This document shows, one piece after another, positions 8,106 to 15,932 of a stretch of DNA of 64,000 bases (within the stretch, counting starts at the first letter, position 1; every line of letters begins with the position of its first letter). The stretch is from Oceanobacillus salinisoli (GTDB lineage: Bacteria > Bacillota > Bacilli > Bacillales > Amphibacillaceae), in the NCBI RefSeq assembly GCF_009733865.1, contig NZ_WOFB01000005.1, positions 1-64,000 of the forward strand. The letters are read 5' to 3'. Under the pieces are notes generated by a model. It was given only the letters and a program-made list of their open reading frames with translations. It made no database searches and was not told where the DNA came from. The position numbers and the translations under genes are program-made.

Positions 8106-9335
8106 ATGGAAAAAGCTCTACCAAAGCAAGCTGTTACAACCCATGATGACAATCAGACGATATATCGGATACTGTTTCTGATCGGAACCTGTCACCTACT
8201 AAACGATTCGCTTCAGGCTGTTATCCCTGCGATGTTTCCTATTTTGGAAAATTCGATGGGACTTACATTTACACAGCTTGGGCTTATTGCCTTCACCTTA
8301 AATATGGTTTCTTCCGTCATTCAGCCTTTTGTCGGTACATTTACCGATAGGCATCCCATTCCTTATGCGCTTCCTATTGGGCTCACGAGCAGCATGGTTG
8401 GTATGCTCGGTTTAGCGTTGGCACCTAATTTCTGGATGATCCTGATAAGTGTTATATTTATCGGCTTAGGATCTGCCATCTTTCATCCAGAGGGATCCCG
8501 TGTCGCTTATCTTGCAGCGGGAAATAAAAGAGGACTTGCACAATCGATTTTTCAGGTTGGAGGAAATTCTGGTCAGGCACTAGCACCAGTTATAACTGCC
8601 CTGATTCTCGTTCCCCTCGGACAGAAGGGAGCACTTTGGTTTACCTTGATTGCGGCTTTAGCGGTTGGTGTTCTGTCATATATTTCCAGATGGTATGCGG
8701 GGCAAATGAAACATATAGCCATGAAACAGAAAAAGACCCATGACAAAAAGGAGAACAAATTCGTATCCAAAGCTATTAAAAGTGCACTAATTATTCTTAT
8801 ATTCATCGTATTTGCCAGGTCCTGGTACGCGGCAGCAATTTCTAATTTCTATGCCTTTTACGCTATCGATACATATCAGCTTACCATTGCCAATTCACAA
8901 GTATACATATTCATATTTCTAGCAATGGGAGCACTCGGCACTTTTTTAGGCGGCCCTTTTGCCGATCGCTTTGGTAGAAGAAATGTTATTTTATTTTCAC
9001 TCGTCGCCTCCAGTCCGCTTGCCATTTTATTACCATATGCTGGCCCAATTGCTGCTATGATTTTATTGGCTGTTATTGGTATCATCCTAATGTCCAGCTT
9101 TTCCGTAACTGTCGTGTACGCACAAGAGCTTGTCCCGGGGAAAATCGGTACCATGTCCGGACTCATTGTTGGCTTAGCCTTTGGCATGGGTGCTATCGGT
9201 TCCGTTGCTCTTGGATCATTTATCGATTTCTTTGGGCTAACCACAACGATGATTTTGGCATCCCTGTTACCTTTGTTGGGCCTTCTAACCTTTTTCTTAC
9301 CTACAGATGAGAAGGTTCAGGAGTGGTATGAGTAG
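8106..9335 (+). CDS. MFS transporter, fosmidomycin-resistance (Fsr)-like
   Basis: A 409-residue major facilitator with about twelve hydrophobic segments and a charged central loop (residues ~205-225, rich in Lys). The N-terminal HLLNDSLQAVIPAMFP and the FHPEGSRVAY motif in the fourth/fifth segments are typical of the Fsr group of drug:proton antiporters. The second half has the MFS motif GGPFADRFGRR. The frame could open at 8088, but AGAAGG lies seven bases before the ATG at 8106 and nothing suitable precedes the first ATG. The gene stands alone, with a structured repeat upstream and a strong terminator downstream. Substrate is unknown. Confidence 0.88.
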   Translation: MEKALPKQAVTTHDDNQTIYRILFLIGTCHLLNDSLQAVIPAMFPILENSMGLTFTQLGLIAFTLNMVSSVIQPFVGTFTDRHPIPYALPIGLTSSMVGMLGLALAPNFWMILISVIFIGLGSAIFHPEGSRVAYLAAGNKRGLAQSIFQVGGNSGQALAPVITALILVPLGQKGALWFTLIAALAVGVLSYISRWYAGQMKHIAMKQKKTHDKKENKFVSKAIKSALIILIFIVFARSWYAAAISNFYAFYAIDTYQLTIANSQVYIFIFLAMGALGTFLGGPFADRFGRRNVILFSLVASSPLAILLPYAGPIAAMILLAVIGIILMSSFSVTVVYAQELVPGKIGTMSGLIVGLAFGMGAIGSVALGSFIDFFGLTTTMILASLLPLLGLLTFFLPTDEKVQEWYE

Positions 9336-9545
9336 GAAGCATGAGGACGATTCTTTAAGAGAACTTACGCATTAGAAGGCACAACTAGCGGATTTCCTCT
9401 GCTAGTTGTGCCTTTTTCTTTTCTTATGTATTCACTATCCGCAAAGTTTTTCATTGTCTCAGTATTTACGTCTTCCAGTATAGAATATTATTATATTAAA
9501 CCGTAATAAAGTGTTCACAATTGCAAGAAGGATTTTTCATCATTA
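9336..9545. repeat. ~210-bp repeat, family D copy 1 (includes the MFS terminator)
   Basis: This interval aligns with 24986-25205. Matching blocks in order are GAAGCATGAGGACGATTCTT, the GCACAACTAGCGGATTT hairpin, TCTTATGTA..CTATCC.CAAA.TTTTT.ATTG, and GCAAGAAGGATTTTTC. The terminator of the MFS gene at 9376-9420 is therefore part of a mobile or dispersed unit. Confidence 0.65.
9376..9420 (+). terminator. Strong intrinsic terminator after the MFS gene
   Basis: Fourteen-base arms AAGGCACAACTAGC and GCTAGTTGTGCCTT enclose an 11-base loop and are followed by TTTCTTTT. It starts 41 bases after the MFS stop codon. Confidence 0.9.
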
Positions 9546-9649
9546 GGGTTATTTTCTATCAAAAGTGGTTCAGTTTTCAATTGCTATGGTGGTTCACTTT
9601 TAAATTACCATATACAAGGATTCAGGATTATATTCGGAATGTTATAGAA

Positions 9650-9806
9650 TCTTCTACGCGACCTTTTGACTCCCAACCGAGTTCGTTCGGGCACCTAGAA
9701 CCTCTCTACGTTACCTTTTGACTCCCAACCGCGTTCATTCGGGCACCTAGAACCTTTCTACGTTACCTTTTGACTCCCAACCGTGTTCATTCGGGCACCT
9801 AGTCTC
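9650..9806. repeat. 52-bp tandem repeat array 1 (about 3 units)
   Basis: The motif TTCGGGCACCTAG begins at 9686, 9738 and 9790, an exact 52-base period. Each unit continues with AACCTTTCTACGTTACCTTT and then a less conserved part (GACTCCCAACC). The same motif and the same period recur in the arrays at 26893-27350 and 38655-39066. No coding frame is preserved. Confidence 0.9.
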
Positions 9807-10046
9807 TTTCTTGGATTCCTCGAAAAATTAGTTAACAAATTTAAAAAGAACTTTTTCACCAATACTGGACGGTTCTTTTCGCTTCCGTTCATACCGTAAT
9901 CTAAAATAGTAGCCCCTATATTACTGGAAGAAAGAACTGCCTTTTTTATCTGAAGTATTTTCAATGAACAAATTTTACAGAGCGAATTATTGGTGATAAG
10001 CAAAACTCCTGTCTTGAACCATGATTTTCCCGCATCTCTTGAAAAG

Positions 10047-10174
10047 GTTAGCAAAACTCGCATTCGCTCGTCCTTTAGCGAATGGGTAGTTTTTCTTATA
10101 CTTAGGACGTTAAAATTTTAGCTACGTCGAAAAACTTCTTTGCTAAAATTTTATACTTTACTAACGTGCAAAAA
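10047..10174. repeat. Family B repeat, copy 2
   Basis: Best-preserved copy of the double-hairpin element. The first hairpin has perfect arms CATTCGCT and AGCGAATG around an eight-base loop. The second has TAAAATTTTAGC and GCTAAAATTTTA arms. It lies just downstream of the 52-bp array and next to a terminator and a family A copy. Confidence 0.75.
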
Positions 10175-10207
10175 AACAACACCTGCGTTGGCCTGCAGGT
10201 GTTGTTT
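10169..10207 (-). terminator. Intrinsic terminator after the flavin oxidoreductase gene
   Basis: Thirteen-base arms AAACAACACCTGC and GCAGGTGTTGTTT with an eight-base loop. On the minus strand they are followed by seven T residues. It lies about 150 bases beyond the stop of the luciferase-like gene, beyond a family A repeat. Confidence 0.75.
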
Positions 10208-10214
10208 CATCAAA

Positions 10215-10354
10215 AAGTGAATCTTCCATCCAAGTTTTTTCTCCTCCCACTGATGGAATAAGAGTTTATTAGCTGCCCGACTCCACTTTTATCATTCTTA
10301 GTATCTCGTACTCTTGACGTGGAGAGGTCCCACAGCCAGTTAATCACGTGATAA
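10215..10354. repeat. Structured interspersed repeat, family A copy 2
   Basis: Begins AAGTGAATCTTCCATC and ends CAGCCAGTTAATCACGTGAT. It contains TCCCACTGATGG, TTATTAGCTGCCCG and CACTTTTATCATTCTTAG. The element ends three bases from the stop codon of the flavin oxidoreductase gene, so the gene's 3' end abuts it. Confidence 0.75.
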
Positions 10355-10356
10355 AC

Positions 10357-11418
10357 TCACAACTCCGCTTGTTCCTCTGTTTCCCATTTTTTTACTTCTT
10401 CTCGAACAATCGGTGCCACTTCTGTTCCTAACAATTCAATAGCACGCATTACATCTTCATGCGGCATGGAACCAACTGGGACATGAAGCATAAAGCGAGT
10501 TATTCCAACGTTTTTACGTAAAAAGATAATTTTTTCCGCTACGGTTTGTACATCCCCTACATATAAAGCTCCTTCCAAACTACGCGCATGATCAAAGGTG
10601 GCACGTGTATATGGCCCCCATCCCCGCTCTCTGCCTATAACGCTCATAGCCTGTTGAGTAGGTGGGAAAAATTTCTCCACAGCCACATCCGTACTCTCGG
10701 CAACAAACCCATGAGAGTGAGAGGCAACCGTCAGTTTCGATGGATCATGTCCATTTTTCTCTGCCGCACGCTTGTACAATTTAACGAGTGGAGCAAACTG
10801 AAGCGGACTGCCGCCAATAATAGCAAGAACAAGAGGCAAACCTAGGACACCAGCTCGAGCGACGGATTCAGGTGTGCCACCACTGGCAATCCAAATTGGT
10901 AAAGGATCTTGAACAGGCCGAGGATATACCCCACGATTTTGTATGGCAGGTCGATGCTTCCCGGTCCAATTCACGATTTCGGAATCACGGATTTGAAGCA
11001 GCAACTCCAATTTCTCCTCAAATAGTTCATGATAGTCATTTAAGTCATAACCAAATAGCGGAAAAGACTCAATAAAGGAACCCCGTCCTGCCATAATCTC
11101 TGCACGTCCATTCGAAATGGCATCTACCGTGGCAAATTCCTGAAACACACGAACCGGGTCATCTGAGGATAATACCGTTACCGCACTGGTGAGGCGGATT
11201 TGTTTGGTTTGTGAAGCCGCCGCAGCTAACACCACCGCCGGAGCCGAACTTGCATAATCTTCCCGGTGATGTTCTCCTACACCAAAGACATCTAACCCCA
11301 CTTGATCCGCTAAGACGATTTCTTCTACAACCTCACGAATTCGCTCGGCATGACTAAGCACTTTTCCTGTTTTTACATCCGGAGTTGTTTCGACAAACGT
11401 TGTAATTCCAATCTCCAT
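10357..11418 (-). CDS. LLM-class flavin-dependent oxidoreductase (luciferase-like)
   Basis: A 353-residue bacterial-luciferase-fold monooxygenase/oxidoreductase. It starts MEIGITTFVETTPD, has the flavin-binding barrel features VGEHHREDY, TSAVTVLSSDDPVRVFQEF and GRGSFIESFPLFGYDL, and later GTPESVARAG. This subgroup contains YwcH/YvbT-like proteins that use reduced FMN, usually with unknown physiological substrates. AGAGGAGGCAATC precedes the ATG. It is monocistronic. The protein is cytosolic and complete. Substrate cannot be inferred from context. Confidence 0.88.
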   Translation of the reverse strand: MEIGITTFVETTPDVKTGKVLSHAERIREVVEEIVLADQVGLDVFGVGEHHREDYASSAPAVVLAAAASQTKQIRLTSAVTVLSSDDPVRVFQEFATVDAISNGRAEIMAGRGSFIESFPLFGYDLNDYHELFEEKLELLLQIRDSEIVNWTGKHRPAIQNRGVYPRPVQDPLPIWIASGGTPESVARAGVLGLPLVLAIIGGSPLQFAPLVKLYKRAAEKNGHDPSKLTVASHSHGFVAESTDVAVEKFFPPTQQAMSVIGRERGWGPYTRATFDHARSLEGALYVGDVQTVAEKIIFLRKNVGITRFMLHVPVGSMPHEDVMRAIELLGTEVAPIVREEVKKWETEEQAEL

Positions 11419-11673
11419 ATGATTGCCTCCTCTTATTATTTGTAAGTATTTTTACTAATCATAGTCGATTTAACCGGGATATGGAAGAAATTTGCAATCA
11501 TCGAGGTTGGCAAAGCTTTTTCCAAGCACTACTGCATGGAGGAGATGGAAACATATAAGCATCCTTTGCATCTCATTGGAAAATGTTCCTCCGTTTGCTT
11601 GCTCTATCTTCACTTCTTGTCTAAACTAGATTTATATTAATTTCCGTATTGTTGTCGAGAGGAGTGCCTGAAT

Positions 11674-12789
11674 GTGAACCATCCTATAATCAAGCTAATC
11701 TTTCGAATACTGCTTGCACTATTCCTTGCAGCTATTGGAATTTTCTTTATCTATCAATTGTTAAGGCTTACATACCCATTTCTTCTTGCTGCACTGTTTG
11801 CCTTTCTGATCAATCCAATGGTTCGTGTATTAGAAAAGTATGTGCGAATCCCCCGGCTGATTGCTGTACTGACGAGCATTATCTTGCTCATTGGTTTAGT
11901 GGGTGGTATCGTGGCCATCACGATTATAAAAATTATTGATGGGTTTCGACATTTATCGGAATACGTTCCCTCACAGATTGAACAAATATCTGTGACGATT
12001 CAAGATTATGTTAACCATTACATATTACCGCTTTGGGACCAGGGGATTGGCTTGATGGATAACTTAGAACCTTCTCACCAGAGAGCCCTTCAAGAAGGGA
12101 TTCTATTAATTGGAGATAACTTGGCTGCAATGCTTGGAAATTTAGGTCAAGGAATTGCCAATGGACTTTCATCGATTGTCAGTGCCCTTCCCATCACATT
12201 TACAGTTATTATTTTTACTATTCTAGCTATTTACTTTATCAGTAAAGACTGGCATAAATATACACAGCTTTACAGAAATAAACTGCCTTTTTTTATCCAA
12301 AAACAGACCATGGATGTTATAGATGACTTGAAAACAAAAATCTTTGGTTTTCTAAAATCACAAATCATTCTTATGGGCTTAACCGCTATTGTCAGCCTGA
12401 TTGGTTTACTGATTCTCCGCGTAGACCAGGCATTAACTATCGCATTCATCCTGGGATTCATTGATTTGATTCCGTATGTAGGACCGGGAATAGTCTTAAT
12501 TCCCTGGAGTGTTTATAGCTTTTTCACAGGGAATCTCTTTATGGGGATTGGTCTCCTCATCCTCTATGCGGCAACGGTAACTGTTCGTCAAATAGCGGAA
12601 CCAAAAGTATTATCAACTAGCCTGAAACTAAACCCGCTAGCCATTCTTATATCCCTATTTGCCGGACTCCAGCTGTTCGGTTTAATGGGGCTGGTCATTG
12701 GGCCCGTATTGCTTGTGCTTTTCGTTTCTTTATATGATGCAAAGGTGTTTAATGGACTGTGGGGCTTTATTAAAGGGAAATATGGGTAA
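11674..12789 (+). CDS. ytvI: AI-2E-family permease, sporulation membrane protein YtvI-like
   Basis: A 371-residue polytopic protein of the AI-2E (UPF0118) family, with about seven to eight membrane segments. The C-terminal half has the family motif DLIPYVGPGIVLIPW and later VRQIAEPKVLSTSLKLNP. Length and the N-terminal layout (short lead, YPFLLAALFAFLINPMVRVLE) match YtvI, annotated as a sporulation integral membrane protein in Bacillus. The start is GTG at 11674 preceded by GAGAGGAG. Its presence supports a spore-forming host. Assignment to YtvI rather than another AI-2E paralogue is moderately sure. It is followed by a family A repeat. Confidence 0.75.
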   Translation: MNHPIIKLIFRILLALFLAAIGIFFIYQLLRLTYPFLLAALFAFLINPMVRVLEKYVRIPRLIAVLTSIILLIGLVGGIVAITIIKIIDGFRHLSEYVPSQIEQISVTIQDYVNHYILPLWDQGIGLMDNLEPSHQRALQEGILLIGDNLAAMLGNLGQGIANGLSSIVSALPITFTVIIFTILAIYFISKDWHKYTQLYRNKLPFFIQKQTMDVIDDLKTKIFGFLKSQIILMGLTAIVSLIGLLILRVDQALTIAFILGFIDLIPYVGPGIVLIPWSVYSFFTGNLFMGIGLLILYAATVTVRQIAEPKVLSTSLKLNPLAILISLFAGLQLFGLMGLVIGPVLLVLFVSLYDAKVFNGLWGFIKGKYG

Positions 12790-12849
12790 TAATCCAGGAA
12801 GTTTTGGAATAGTTCCTGTCCCGAAGAATATTTTGCTCATCATTTCCAG

Positions 12850-13031
12850 AAAGGGAATCTTCAATCAGTGGAATTATATCATCTCCCACTGATTGTTAGT
12901 CCTAAAGGATGACCTAAAGGCCTCTAAACCAATGAGGAATTTACTGGCTGCCCGTTCCCCACTTATCATTCTTGAAATATCTTGAATTCTTCTCGTTAAG
13001 GGTCTTACAGCCAGTTCATCACGTGATAAAA
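12850..13031. repeat. Structured interspersed repeat, family A copy 3 (most complete)
   Basis: The clearest copy. Segments in order: CAATCAGTG...CCCACTGATTG (hairpin), GATGACCTAAAGGCC, TTTACTGGCTGCCCGTTCCC, CACTTATCATTCTTGAAATA, CTCGTTAAGGGTC, and TTACAGCCAGTTCATCACG. The ACTGGCTG/CAGCCAGT arms close the 3' domain. It ends about 30 bases before the UDG-family gene, so it may lie in that gene's leader. Confidence 0.8.
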
Positions 13032-13062
13032 AAACTATCAATTAAGGGAGATGATCGGAAAG

Positions 13063-13632
13063 ATGTCAAATTTTTGCCCAAATATATGGCCTGAAGAACC
13101 AGTTCCTAATAAAGTGAAAACTTGCGATAAGTGTGGTCTGATTGAACATGGCTCACGAATGATTTGGGGAGAAGGAAATCCAAACGCTCGAATTATGGTA
13201 ATCCTCGATAACCCTGGTGCACGTGAAGACCGAGATGGCAACCCGTTTGTTTGTGGTACAAGACAAACATTACAAAAAGCTGCTTCGAAAGTGGGATTTA
13301 GGACAGATGATCTATACGTAACCTATATTTTAAAACGAAAACCTACTCGTGCATATGATAAGGAAAAAACAAGAGAAATCTGTATGATGCACCTCGACGA
13401 TCAGTTACAAGAAAAGAAGCCTGCATTCATCCTTTGTCTCGGAAATGTAGCTGTCCAGTCCTTTTTTCAAGATGAAGAGGCAGAGGTAAAATCCTTGCGC
13501 GGTACCATGCACAATATAAGAGGTATGAAAACAACCGTAGCATACCATCCCCTTGCTGTCAGAAGGAGGCCTAACCTATGGTCTCTATTTTTGGATGACT
13601 GGCAATACCTTGCTAATCATTTCCACAAATAA
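13063..13632 (+). CDS. Uracil-DNA glycosylase superfamily protein
   Basis: A 189-residue protein with UDG-superfamily motifs. The segment ILDNPGAREDRDGNPFV corresponds to motif 1 (usually GEAPGxxED..G.PFVG), VTYILKRKP to the middle motif, LCLGNVAVQSF to the following strand, and YHPLAV to the H-P motif. The N-terminal CDKC suggests part of the iron-sulfur site of family 4/5 enzymes, and another Cys occurs in REICMMHL, but the Cys of the usual VVKCRPP motif is Lys here, so the cluster may be lost. The start at 13063 was preferred to 13051, whose ATG abuts the GGGAG. Catalytic activity is uncertain because motif 1 is atypical. Confidence 0.75.
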   Translation: MSNFCPNIWPEEPVPNKVKTCDKCGLIEHGSRMIWGEGNPNARIMVILDNPGAREDRDGNPFVCGTRQTLQKAASKVGFRTDDLYVTYILKRKPTRAYDKEKTREICMMHLDDQLQEKKPAFILCLGNVAVQSFFQDEEAEVKSLRGTMHNIRGMKTTVAYHPLAVRRRPNLWSLFLDDWQYLANHFHK

Positions 13633-13664
13633 GTTAATTTAGGCCCCATCACCTTTATTTACCA

Positions 13665-13693
13665 TTAACTTTTTAAAGCATCCATGGTAAAAT
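13665..13693 (+). promoter_or_regulatory. Candidate promoter for the S14 gene
   Basis: TTAACT, a 17-base spacer and TAAAAT form a SigmaA-like promoter 64 bases before the S14 start codon. It indicates that the gene is expressed on its own. A Zur-type inverted repeat was looked for here and not found. Confidence 0.4.
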
Positions 13694-13727
13694 AACTCTT
13701 TTAGATTAATAAAATCATTTACTATAG

Positions 13728-13943
<216 letters not shown>

Positions 13944-13948
13944 TGATA

Positions 13949-13975
13949 AGTCAACCAAAACGGTTGGCTTTTTTT
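13949..13975 (+). terminator. Intrinsic terminator after rpsN
   Basis: AGTCAACC and GGTTGGCT flank a five-base loop and are followed by a T-run. It begins six bases after the S14 stop codon. Confidence 0.85.
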
Positions 13976-14016
13976 CATGTTGAAAAGCATAAAAAAAAGA
14001 AACATAAGGACTAATG

Positions 14017-14047
14017 AGAAGGACTGGGGCAGTTCCCAGTCCTTCTT
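14017..14047. terminator. Perfect hairpin, possible terminator
   Basis: Arms GAAGGACTGGG and CCCAGTCCTTC with a loop of about seven bases. Flanking T-runs are weak on both strands, so it may be a palindromic repeat rather than a working terminator. Confidence 0.45.
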
Positions 14048-14188
14048 CTTGAAATGCACGGATAATCATGGAGACGGTTCTTGCTACCAATTTGCGAAAT
14101 GCAAAGTAAGTGAATCGCCACCTTGTTCCATTACCTAGCCCAGTATGTTAACATTGAATGACAGTCATTTTTAAAGGAGTTTTAACCT

Positions 14189-14857
14189 ATGAATGTTCCG
14201 ATTCTTTATGAGGACAATCACTTACTGTTTGTAGAAAAACCCGTTAATATACCGGTGCAGGAGGATCGTTCCAAGGATGAGGACTTACTAACACACTTGA
14301 AGAAAGATTTGAAGGTACGTCATCAAAAGCCAGGAAATGTCTACCTTGCCCTCATTCATCGCTTAGACCGTCCTGTCGGTGGGGTGATGGTGTTTTCGAA
14401 AACGTCAAAAGCCGCTTCTCGTTTATCCGATGCCATCCGCAGAAATTCCGTCGATAAAAAGTACCTGGCTGTCGTCAGAGGAATTCCCCCAAAAGACTAT
14501 GGTGTGCTGAAGGATTATCTAGTTAAAGATCGCAGCAAAAATAAAGTGTATACCACACAGCCAAATCACAAAAAAGCAAAGAAGGCGGTACTGGAATATC
14601 AAGTCATCGGCAAAAAGAAAGGCATGAGTCTACTTTCCATCCAACTTCATACCGGAAGACCCCATCAAATACGTGTTCAGCTTTCCTCCCGCAATATTCC
14701 GATTTACGGGGATCAGAAATATGGTGAAAAAGTGAACACACCAGGAGAGCAAATCGCCTTATGGTCACAGGAACTCGCTATTGAGCACCCAACAAAAAAA
14801 GAAGAAATTAAAATACACTCCCTTCCACCAAATCACTACCCTTGGAATCTTTGGTAG
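14189..14857 (+). CDS. RluA-family pseudouridine synthase
   Basis: A 222-residue enzyme with the RluA catalytic motif HRLDRPVGGVMVF near residue 57, whose Asp is the nucleophile that converts uridine to pseudouridine in rRNA or tRNA. Further family motifs are KKYLAVVRG, LHTGRPHQIRVQL and IYGDQKYG. There is no S4 RNA-binding domain at the N-terminus, so this is the short RluA/TruC-like form; the target base is not predictable. AAAGGAG precedes the ATG. It is monocistronic and its stop codon abuts a REP-like palindrome. Confidence 0.9.
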   Translation: MNVPILYEDNHLLFVEKPVNIPVQEDRSKDEDLLTHLKKDLKVRHQKPGNVYLALIHRLDRPVGGVMVFSKTSKAASRLSDAIRRNSVDKKYLAVVRGIPPKDYGVLKDYLVKDRSKNKVYTTQPNHKKAKKAVLEYQVIGKKKGMSLLSIQLHTGRPHQIRVQLSSRNIPIYGDQKYGEKVNTPGEQIALWSQELAIEHPTKKEEIKIHSLPPNHYPWNLW

Positions 14858-14907
14858 GAAGCATGGGGTGGTTCTTCTGCTTTCAGAGTCGCGAAAAAGG
14901 AAGCGGG
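14856..14907. repeat. REP-like element, left part
   Basis: GGAAGCATGGGGTGGTTCTT followed by CTGCTTTC and AAAAAGGAAGCGGG. The matching inverted half lies at 15216-15250 (GAGAACTGTCCCCATGCTTC). Elsewhere (23525-23596, 25222-25290, 40606-40686) the two halves are only about 60-80 bp apart. Confidence 0.65.
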
Positions 14908-15018
14908 ATTATAAGGGCTATGCTTCGGAAATAGATTTTAATAGCTTGTGGCTGGATTTGGTGGTGTTCGCGAGCAGGTTCCTTCTTCCTGTCGTACGAT
15001 CTTTTGGTCTTGGCGCGC

Positions 15019-15150
15019 GATTTGGATGGACTCTCGCGCGGGTTTCCTCCTTGCCGCTCGATTTGCACGGACTCTTGCACGGGTTTCCTACTTGTCTCTC
15101 GATTTGCACAGACTCTCGCGCGGGTTTCCTTCCAAGCGCTTGATTTGCAG
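15019..15150. repeat. 41-bp tandem repeat (three full units)
   Basis: Units start at 15019, 15060 and 15101, with a partial unit at 15142. Each begins GATTTGCACGGACTCTCGCG and contains CGGGTTTCCT. A degenerate unit precedes them near 14970. The block is GC-richer than its surroundings. Open frames through it on several frames exist only because 41-bp units avoid stops; none has a ribosome site. Confidence 0.9.
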
Positions 15151-15215
15151 CTCCCTTCCCTCGTTACTCGATTTCAGTGGATAGCAGCCACACCGCTTCA
15201 ACAAAAAACATAAAT

Positions 15216-15250
15216 AAAGGGAAGCAAGAGAACTGTCCCCATGCTTCCCT
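15216..15250. repeat. REP-like element, right part
   Basis: AAGCAAGAGAACTGTCCCC followed by ATGCTTCCC, the inverted partner of 14856-14880. Together the two parts bracket the 41-bp tandem repeat. Confidence 0.65.
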
Positions 15251-15779
15251 AGCTTCCAGATTGACTAAATTTTTTGCGTAATGTCTCTCGTCCTTGCCAA
15301 ATATGCGTTAGAATTTCCGATTTGGGGGTGTCCAGTACTTCACAAATCTCCTGAACAGATAATTGAAAATGATTGCTAGATTGCAAGATTAGAGATAATC
15401 TCTCTTTTATAGACACACCCATCAAACAGGCTTCTATATCCGCATGTAGATACGGATGAAGGATTGAACACCCATCAAAAGAATGGCTATGCTCCACCCC
15501 TTCGCTAAGCTTCCCCTCTCTTAACCGGCACTGCGCAAGAGCTACAGTTGTCTGATACAGCCACAACGAGAATTTTCGGTTCGCAGCATCATACTCACCA
15601 ATGTGGGAATAAACATATAAGAAAGTATCTTTGGCCAGTTCCTCGGCCTTTTTCCTGTTTCCCATCGTAGTGTAGCAGATTTGATAAACCGGTTGCTGAT
15701 AGTGCTGCACCAGTTTCTTAAAAGCACTACTTTTCCCCTTTTTCACTTGTCGAATGACACGCTGCCTTATCTCCCTCAT
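15249..15779 (-). CDS. Sigma-70-family (ECF-like) factor
   Basis: A 176-residue protein with a recognisable region 2 (FKKLVQHYQQPVYQICYTTM, KKAEELAKDTFLYVYSHIGEY, then FSLWLYQTTVALAQ) and a weaker region 4 helix-turn-helix (LSVQEICEVLDTPKSEILTH then RETLRKKF). The linker is Cys-containing and divergent, and region 4 lacks the usual LP..R....L pattern, so DNA recognition may be unusual. The gene follows the two-component/lipoprotein operon in the same direction, separated by a family B repeat. Its ATG is preceded by GGGGGATAAGGG. No anti-sigma gene follows it. It could be a decaying or specialised ECF factor. Confidence 0.75.
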   Translation of the reverse strand: MREIRQRVIRQVKKGKSSAFKKLVQHYQQPVYQICYTTMGNRKKAEELAKDTFLYVYSHIGEYDAANRKFSLWLYQTTVALAQCRLREGKLSEGVEHSHSFDGCSILHPYLHADIEACLMGVSIKERLSLILQSSNHFQLSVQEICEVLDTPKSEILTHIWQGRETLRKKFSQSGS

Positions 15780-15791
15780 CCCTTATCCCCC

Positions 15792-15920
15792 TTAGAAAAA
15801 CTCGCATCCGCTCATCCTTTAGCAAATGTGACGTTTTTCCTATACTTTGGACATTAAAATCTTAGCTACGTCATGTTCTCTTCTCGACTAAAAATTTATA
15901 CTTTCCGAAAGTGTTAAAAA
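15792..15920. repeat. Family B repeat, copy 3
   Basis: Begins CTTAGAAAAACTCGCATCCG and ends TTTATACTTTCCGAAAGTG. It fills most of the gap between the lipoprotein gene and the sigma-like gene. The stem-forming CATCCGCT/AGCAAATG arms are less perfect than in copy 2. Confidence 0.7.
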
Positions 15921-15932
15921 ATACCAAGCTCG

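Noticed and set aside
9758-10063. A 101-codon minus-strand frame.
   Set aside because: It runs through the 52-bp array and intergenic DNA, has no ribosome site and no recognisable content.
14883-15213. Overlapping open frames on both strands through the 41-bp repeat.
   Set aside because: They exist only because the repeated unit lacks stops; no ribosome site, and the peptides are Arg/Ser-rich translations of repeat DNA.
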